A stretch of DNA of 64,000 nt from Blautia hominis (lineage in GTDB: Bacteria > Bacillota > Clostridia > Lachnospirales > Lachnospiraceae): contig NQOF01000001.1 in NCBI GenBank assembly GCA_002270465.1, forward strand, positions 746,501 to 810,500, written 5' to 3'. Below the pieces are notes generated by a model. It saw only the letters and a list, made by a program, of their open reading frames with translations. It was not told the DNA's origin and did not search any database. Each line of letters starts with the position of its first letter. Position 1 is the first letter of the stretch. The position numbers and the translations under genes were made by a program. Below, one piece after another: positions 60,850-64,000 of the stretch.

Positions 60850-61755
60850 TCAATTTTTTCCTTCTGCCGCAAGACATGCCAATGCGATAGAATTCAGTTT
60901 AATATCCGCAGTGTCCGCCCGGGACCCCATGATGACGGGACAGGCCGCCCCAAGCACAATACCTGCCCAGTTACAGCGGCACAGGTGGATCCATGATTTC
61001 CCCATGATATTCCCAGCCTCAATATTGGGGAAAATCACAATATCCGGGTCCCCGCTGATTTTACTGTTAATTCCTTTCTGGGCAGCTGCCTGAGGGTCAA
61101 AGGCCACATCAAAAGATATTGGACCCTCAATGGTACATGGAAGAAACCTGTCATCTCCCGGAACCTTTGCTGCCAGTGCTGCGGCGTCCACAGTTGCCGG
61201 AATCTTAGGGTCTGTCAATTCATTAGCTGTAAGTACCGCCACTTTCGGGTGTGTAATGCCAATATTCTTTACAGCGATGAGGATATTCTGCAGGATCTCT
61301 TCTTTCTGCCGCAGATTAGGTGCCACATTTATACCGCTGTCCGAACAGAAGAGCAGCTTGTGGTAATTAGGCGGTTCATAGACAGCCATCATGGAGAGAA
61401 GATGCTCTGTCCGCAGCCCCCATTCCCTGTTCAGAATCCCCCGCATATAAACACTGGTGTTCACCATCCCTTTCATTAGAACAGACGCCCTTCCATCCCT
61501 TACCTCCTTTATGGCCGCCCGCACAGCCTCCTCATCGCTGTGGGTGTTTATGATATCTAACGGCATGAACCCCATACGTTTACAACCGGATGCTATCTTA
61601 TCCGCATCACCAGTCAGTATCGGACGGATAAGCCCCAGTGACGCAGCCTTTTTCACAGCCAGGAGCACTTCCCCATCATCCGCCGCTGCAACGCTCACCG
61701 TAACACGCCCTAATGACTGCACTTTTTCCAGCAGCTGGTCAAAATTACGAATCAT
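60850..61755 (-). CDS. ptb: Phosphate butyryltransferase (phosphotransbutyrylase)
   Basis: 301 aa, the usual length. Converts acyl-CoA (butyryl-, isobutyryl- or related) and phosphate to acyl phosphate. Marks are VSVAAADDGEVLLAVKKA, LMKGMVNTSVYMRGIL, and the late NIEAGNIMGKSW with conserved G-rich end. Its start overlaps the end of the NhaC gene by 11 bp. Together with butyrate kinase at 63234 it makes ATP from acyl-CoA. Confidence 0.92.
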   Translation of the reverse strand: MIRNFDQLLEKVQSLGRVTVSVAAADDGEVLLAVKKAASLGLIRPILTGDADKIASGCKRMGFMPLDIINTHSDEEAVRAAIKEVRDGRASVLMKGMVNTSVYMRGILNREWGLRTEHLLSMMAVYEPPNYHKLLFCSDSGINVAPNLRQKEEILQNILIAVKNIGITHPKVAVLTANELTDPKIPATVDAAALAAKVPGDDRFLPCTIEGPISFDVAFDPQAAAQKGINSKISGDPDIVIFPNIEAGNIMGKSWIHLCRCNWAGIVLGAACPVIMGSRADTADIKLNSIALACLAAEGKN

Positions 61756-63205
61756 TTTTCTCTATCCCCTTCTTTTTCATCTTTATGATCTTAGCAAATA
61801 TAGTTTCCTTCTTATCACCCTCCCGCAGGATAAAAACACCAAACATGGCAAGTACAATGGAAAGCAATGGGTTGACATAATTCATAATGGAATATTTCCA
61901 ATATTCTCCCACCGTGACACCAAGGGTCGCTGTAATAAATACCCCGCTGGTGGACCACGGAATGAACGGCTGCGTCAGCGTCCCTCCTTCCTCAATGAGC
62001 CTTGAAAGCATCTCCGGCCGCAGCCCCCGCTGTTTGAATGTATCTTTGTACAGACTGCCAATTACGATGATGGAAAGGAAAACTTCTCCCATGGTAAGTG
62101 TCCCTATGGTAGTGCTGACGATCACAAGCGGCACCATCATGCGGTCACTTTTTACCTTACTGACCACCAAGGCAACTATTTTACGGAGATATCCCACATT
62201 TTCCATCACACCGCCAAAAGCAATGGCAATGCAGGACAAGGAGAACGTATACATCATGCTCTGAATGCCTCCCCGCAGCAAAAGCTGATCCACCATATCA
62301 ACTCCCGTAGGCATTACATATCCATAATTCAGCCCTTCAATCACTTCCTTCACCGGATAACCTTGCAGAAACACTGCCGCGATCACTGCCAATATACTGC
62401 CAATGGACATACTGGGAAGTGCCGGGAACTTCATGAGGTTTAAAATTAAAAGCACTGCCAAGGGCACCAGCACAACAGGATTCATATCAAACTGCCCCCT
62501 CAAAGTATCCAGGAACAAATCAATTGTGCTGTGGTCAATGGTTCCTCCCTGATATGAAAATCCAATCATGGTAAATGCCGCCAGTGTAATAAGATATGAC
62601 GGGAAGGTTGTCTGCCACATGGCGCTGATATGTGTATACAATGTGGACCCGGAAGCAGCCGGCGCCAAATTTGTACTGTCAGAGATTGATGACATCTTAT
62701 CCCCGAAAAAAGCGCCTGAGATAACCATGCCTGCAGTTACCGGAGCAGGTACCCCCAGGCCGGCACCAATTCCCATCATCGCAAGTCCCATTGTGCCTAT
62801 GGCGCCCCAGGATGTCCCTATGGACAGGGCGGTCAGGCTGCACAGGACCAGACCTACGGGCAGAAAAAACTTTGGTGTGATATACTGTAACCCATAGTAG
62901 ATCAATGCGGGCATTGTCCCTGCAAAAATCAGGGACGCAATAATGATCCCAATAAAAATAAAGATTATCATAGCTGACAGGGCACGCCCTAATGGTTTTT
63001 TCATACATTCAATAAGGTCATCCAGATGATATCCCAGCGGCACCGACACCAGGCAGACAAAACCCAGGGTGATCAACAGGACAATATGCATATCAAATTG
63101 AAGAACAATGACGCCGGTCAATATCATCATGATAGCTGCCGTAAAGACTAAAATGGACATTTTTGTACTTGGCTCCCGTTTCGGCTTATCCTCCATCTCT
63201 ATCAT
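61745..63205 (-). CDS. NhaC-family Na+/H+ (or organic acid) antiporter
   Basis: 486 aa with about 12 hydrophobic segments and NhaC signatures GTSWGAIGTMGLAMMGIG and FGDKMSSISDSTNLAPA. AAGGTGG precedes two possible starts, ATG 63205 and ATG 63196; spacing favours the latter. It lies 28 bp after butyrate kinase and overlaps ptb, so it belongs to a single acid-forming operon. This favours Na+-linked exchange of a carboxylate over plain sodium extrusion. A homolog is at 11237-12661. Confidence 0.9.
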   Translation of the reverse strand: MIEMEDKPKREPSTKMSILVFTAAIMMILTGVIVLQFDMHIVLLITLGFVCLVSVPLGYHLDDLIECMKKPLGRALSAMIIFIFIGIIIASLIFAGTMPALIYYGLQYITPKFFLPVGLVLCSLTALSIGTSWGAIGTMGLAMMGIGAGLGVPAPVTAGMVISGAFFGDKMSSISDSTNLAPAASGSTLYTHISAMWQTTFPSYLITLAAFTMIGFSYQGGTIDHSTIDLFLDTLRGQFDMNPVVLVPLAVLLILNLMKFPALPSMSIGSILAVIAAVFLQGYPVKEVIEGLNYGYVMPTGVDMVDQLLLRGGIQSMMYTFSLSCIAIAFGGVMENVGYLRKIVALVVSKVKSDRMMVPLVIVSTTIGTLTMGEVFLSIIVIGSLYKDTFKQRGLRPEMLSRLIEEGGTLTQPFIPWSTSGVFITATLGVTVGEYWKYSIMNYVNPLLSIVLAMFGVFILREGDKKETIFAKIIKMKKKGIEKNDS

Positions 63206-63233
63206 GCCACCTTCTCTCTAAAGGAAATGTCTG

Positions 63234-64000
63234 TTATCCGTAGCACTTTGGCTCCTCTTCTTTTCTAAGCACTCTCAGTGCTCCATATGCCAATGCCTCT
63301 AATTCAAATTCCCCCGGAACGATTTCCACAGGAGCCAGAAAACCTGTCATTCTGGTAATCTCCTCCGTTACATAACCGGAATGGGCAAGACCGCCTGTCA
63401 GGATAATGCAATCAACCTTCCCTTCAAATACTGCCGCATAGGAACAGATTTCTTTTGCCACAGAATATACAAATGCCTGATAAACCGTCCTTGCTTTTTC
63501 ATCTCCTTTCTTTATCCTTTCTTCCACCTCCCTGGCATCTTTCGTACCCAGATGATCATATATCCCTCCCCCGCTGCTGATTTTATCCACCATTTCTTCA
63601 TGGCTGTATTTACCGGAATAGCATAATTCAACCAACGGGTATGTAGGCAGCCCGCCGCTCCTTTCCGGGGAAAATGGTCCATTGCTGCGTCCCCCGCTTC
63701 CATCTATCATTCTGCCCTCCTTGTGAGCCACAATAGAATTGCCGGAACCCAGATGTGCAATGATAAAATTGCAATCTTCATACTCCCTTTCTATCCGCTT
63801 CGCTATAAAACGGGCCACTGCTTTATGGTTCAATGCATGGAACCAACTGGGCCGCTCCAGCTCAGCAAGGCCGCTGATACGGGCAATCGGCATCAACTCA
63901 TCCACGGAGACCGGGTCAACAATAAAAGAAGGGATATTCACCTCATCGGCAATCTCTTTTGCCAATATAGGGCCCAGATTAGAAGGGTGCTCGCCATGGA
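63234..64000 (-). CDS. buk: Butyrate kinase, N-terminus beyond window edge
   Basis: About 255 C-terminal residues of an acetate/butyrate kinase family enzyme that makes ATP and a carboxylic acid from acyl phosphate. The gene runs off the right edge. At the edge the frame reads HGEHPSNLGPILAKEIADE, matching the family, and FIIAHLGSGNSIVAHKEGRMIDGSGG follows with the nucleotide-binding IILTGGLAHS later. First visible gene of the operon that continues with nhaC, ptb, MFS and the URO-D-like gene. Confidence 0.92.
   Translation of the reverse strand, partial: HGEHPSNLGPILAKEIADEVNIPSFIVDPVSVDELMPIARISGLAELERPSWFHALNHKAVARFIAKRIEREYEDCNFIIAHLGSGNSIVAHKEGRMIDGSGGRSNGPFSPERSGGLPTYPLVELCYSGKYSHEEMVDKISSGGGIYDHLGTKDAREVEERIKKGDEKARTVYQAFVYSVAKEICSYAAVFEGKVDCIILTGGLAHSGYVTEEITRMTGFLAPVEIVPGEFELEALAYGALRVLRKEEEPKCYG

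Overview
The window is chromosomal DNA of an anaerobic, low-to-mid GC Gram-positive Clostridia, most like a gut Lachnospiraceae member. This rests on the gene set: ferredoxin-linked 2-oxoacid oxidation, butyrate kinase with phosphotransbutyrylase, a B12-dependent ribonucleotide reductase, an EFR1-type flavodoxin-ferredoxin fusion, URO-D family methyltransferase-like proteins, hexuronate catabolism, and strong AGGAGG ribosome binding sites. No rRNA, tRNA, CRISPR array, phage or intact insertion sequence was found.

Layout. 1-8.8 kb (minus): an amino-acid oxidation operon in the order amino acid dehydrogenase, four-subunit 2-oxoacid:ferredoxin oxidoreductase and ADP-forming acyl-CoA synthetase, followed by an MFS and an SSS transporter. 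Two copies of a 134-bp MITE lie around the MFS gene. 9-11.2 kb (plus): a zinc-ribbon DUF6076-like protein and a DUF1062 protein. 11.2-19.7 kb: a molybdenum hydroxylase operon translationally coupled to an NhaC-type transporter, divergent from a large SARP/BTAD-AAA-TPR regulator. 19.7-23.3 kb: GntR regulator, glycerate kinase and a divergent CdaR-type regulator. 23.3-29.8 kb: HAD phosphatase, EFR1 protein, class II ribonucleotide reductase and an unusual VWA-domain protein without a visible export signal. 29.8-32.8 kb: an orphan sugar-binding lipoprotein, esterase and AraC operon. 33-38 kb: a response regulator, kinase and FtsX-type ABC module. 38.2-46 kb: a hexuronate/hexonate locus (uxaA, uxaB, GntR, zinc dehydrogenase, GntP permease, LarA-like epimerase) with TTGTATACAA operators. 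46-54 kb: MATE pump, acetyltransferase, AraC regulator, hybrid histidine kinase and DbpA-like helicase. 54-58.4 kb: GPH transporter, URO-D protein and MATE pump. 58.5-64 kb (minus): an operon buk-nhaC-ptb-MFS-uroD whose first gene runs off the right edge.

How the genes work together. Two operons, at opposite ends of the window, harvest ATP from acyl-CoA. One uses the one-step ADP-forming synthetase, the other the Ptb-Buk pair, and each carries a transporter from the same MFS subfamily. Two further operons include an NhaC-family transporter next to acid-forming or acid-modifying enzymes, which suggests organic acid/Na+ exchange rather than plain pH homeostasis.

The clearest little-described feature is the 134-bp MITE. 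Its three copies have 13/14 matching inverted ends that begin GTAA (GCAA at one end of two copies) and perfect, distinct 8-bp target duplications (AAATTCTT, CTACTGCT, GATATTCT). These are IS66-like hallmarks. All three sit just after stop codons, and a 27-nt hairpin of the same design occurs alone in two leader regions.
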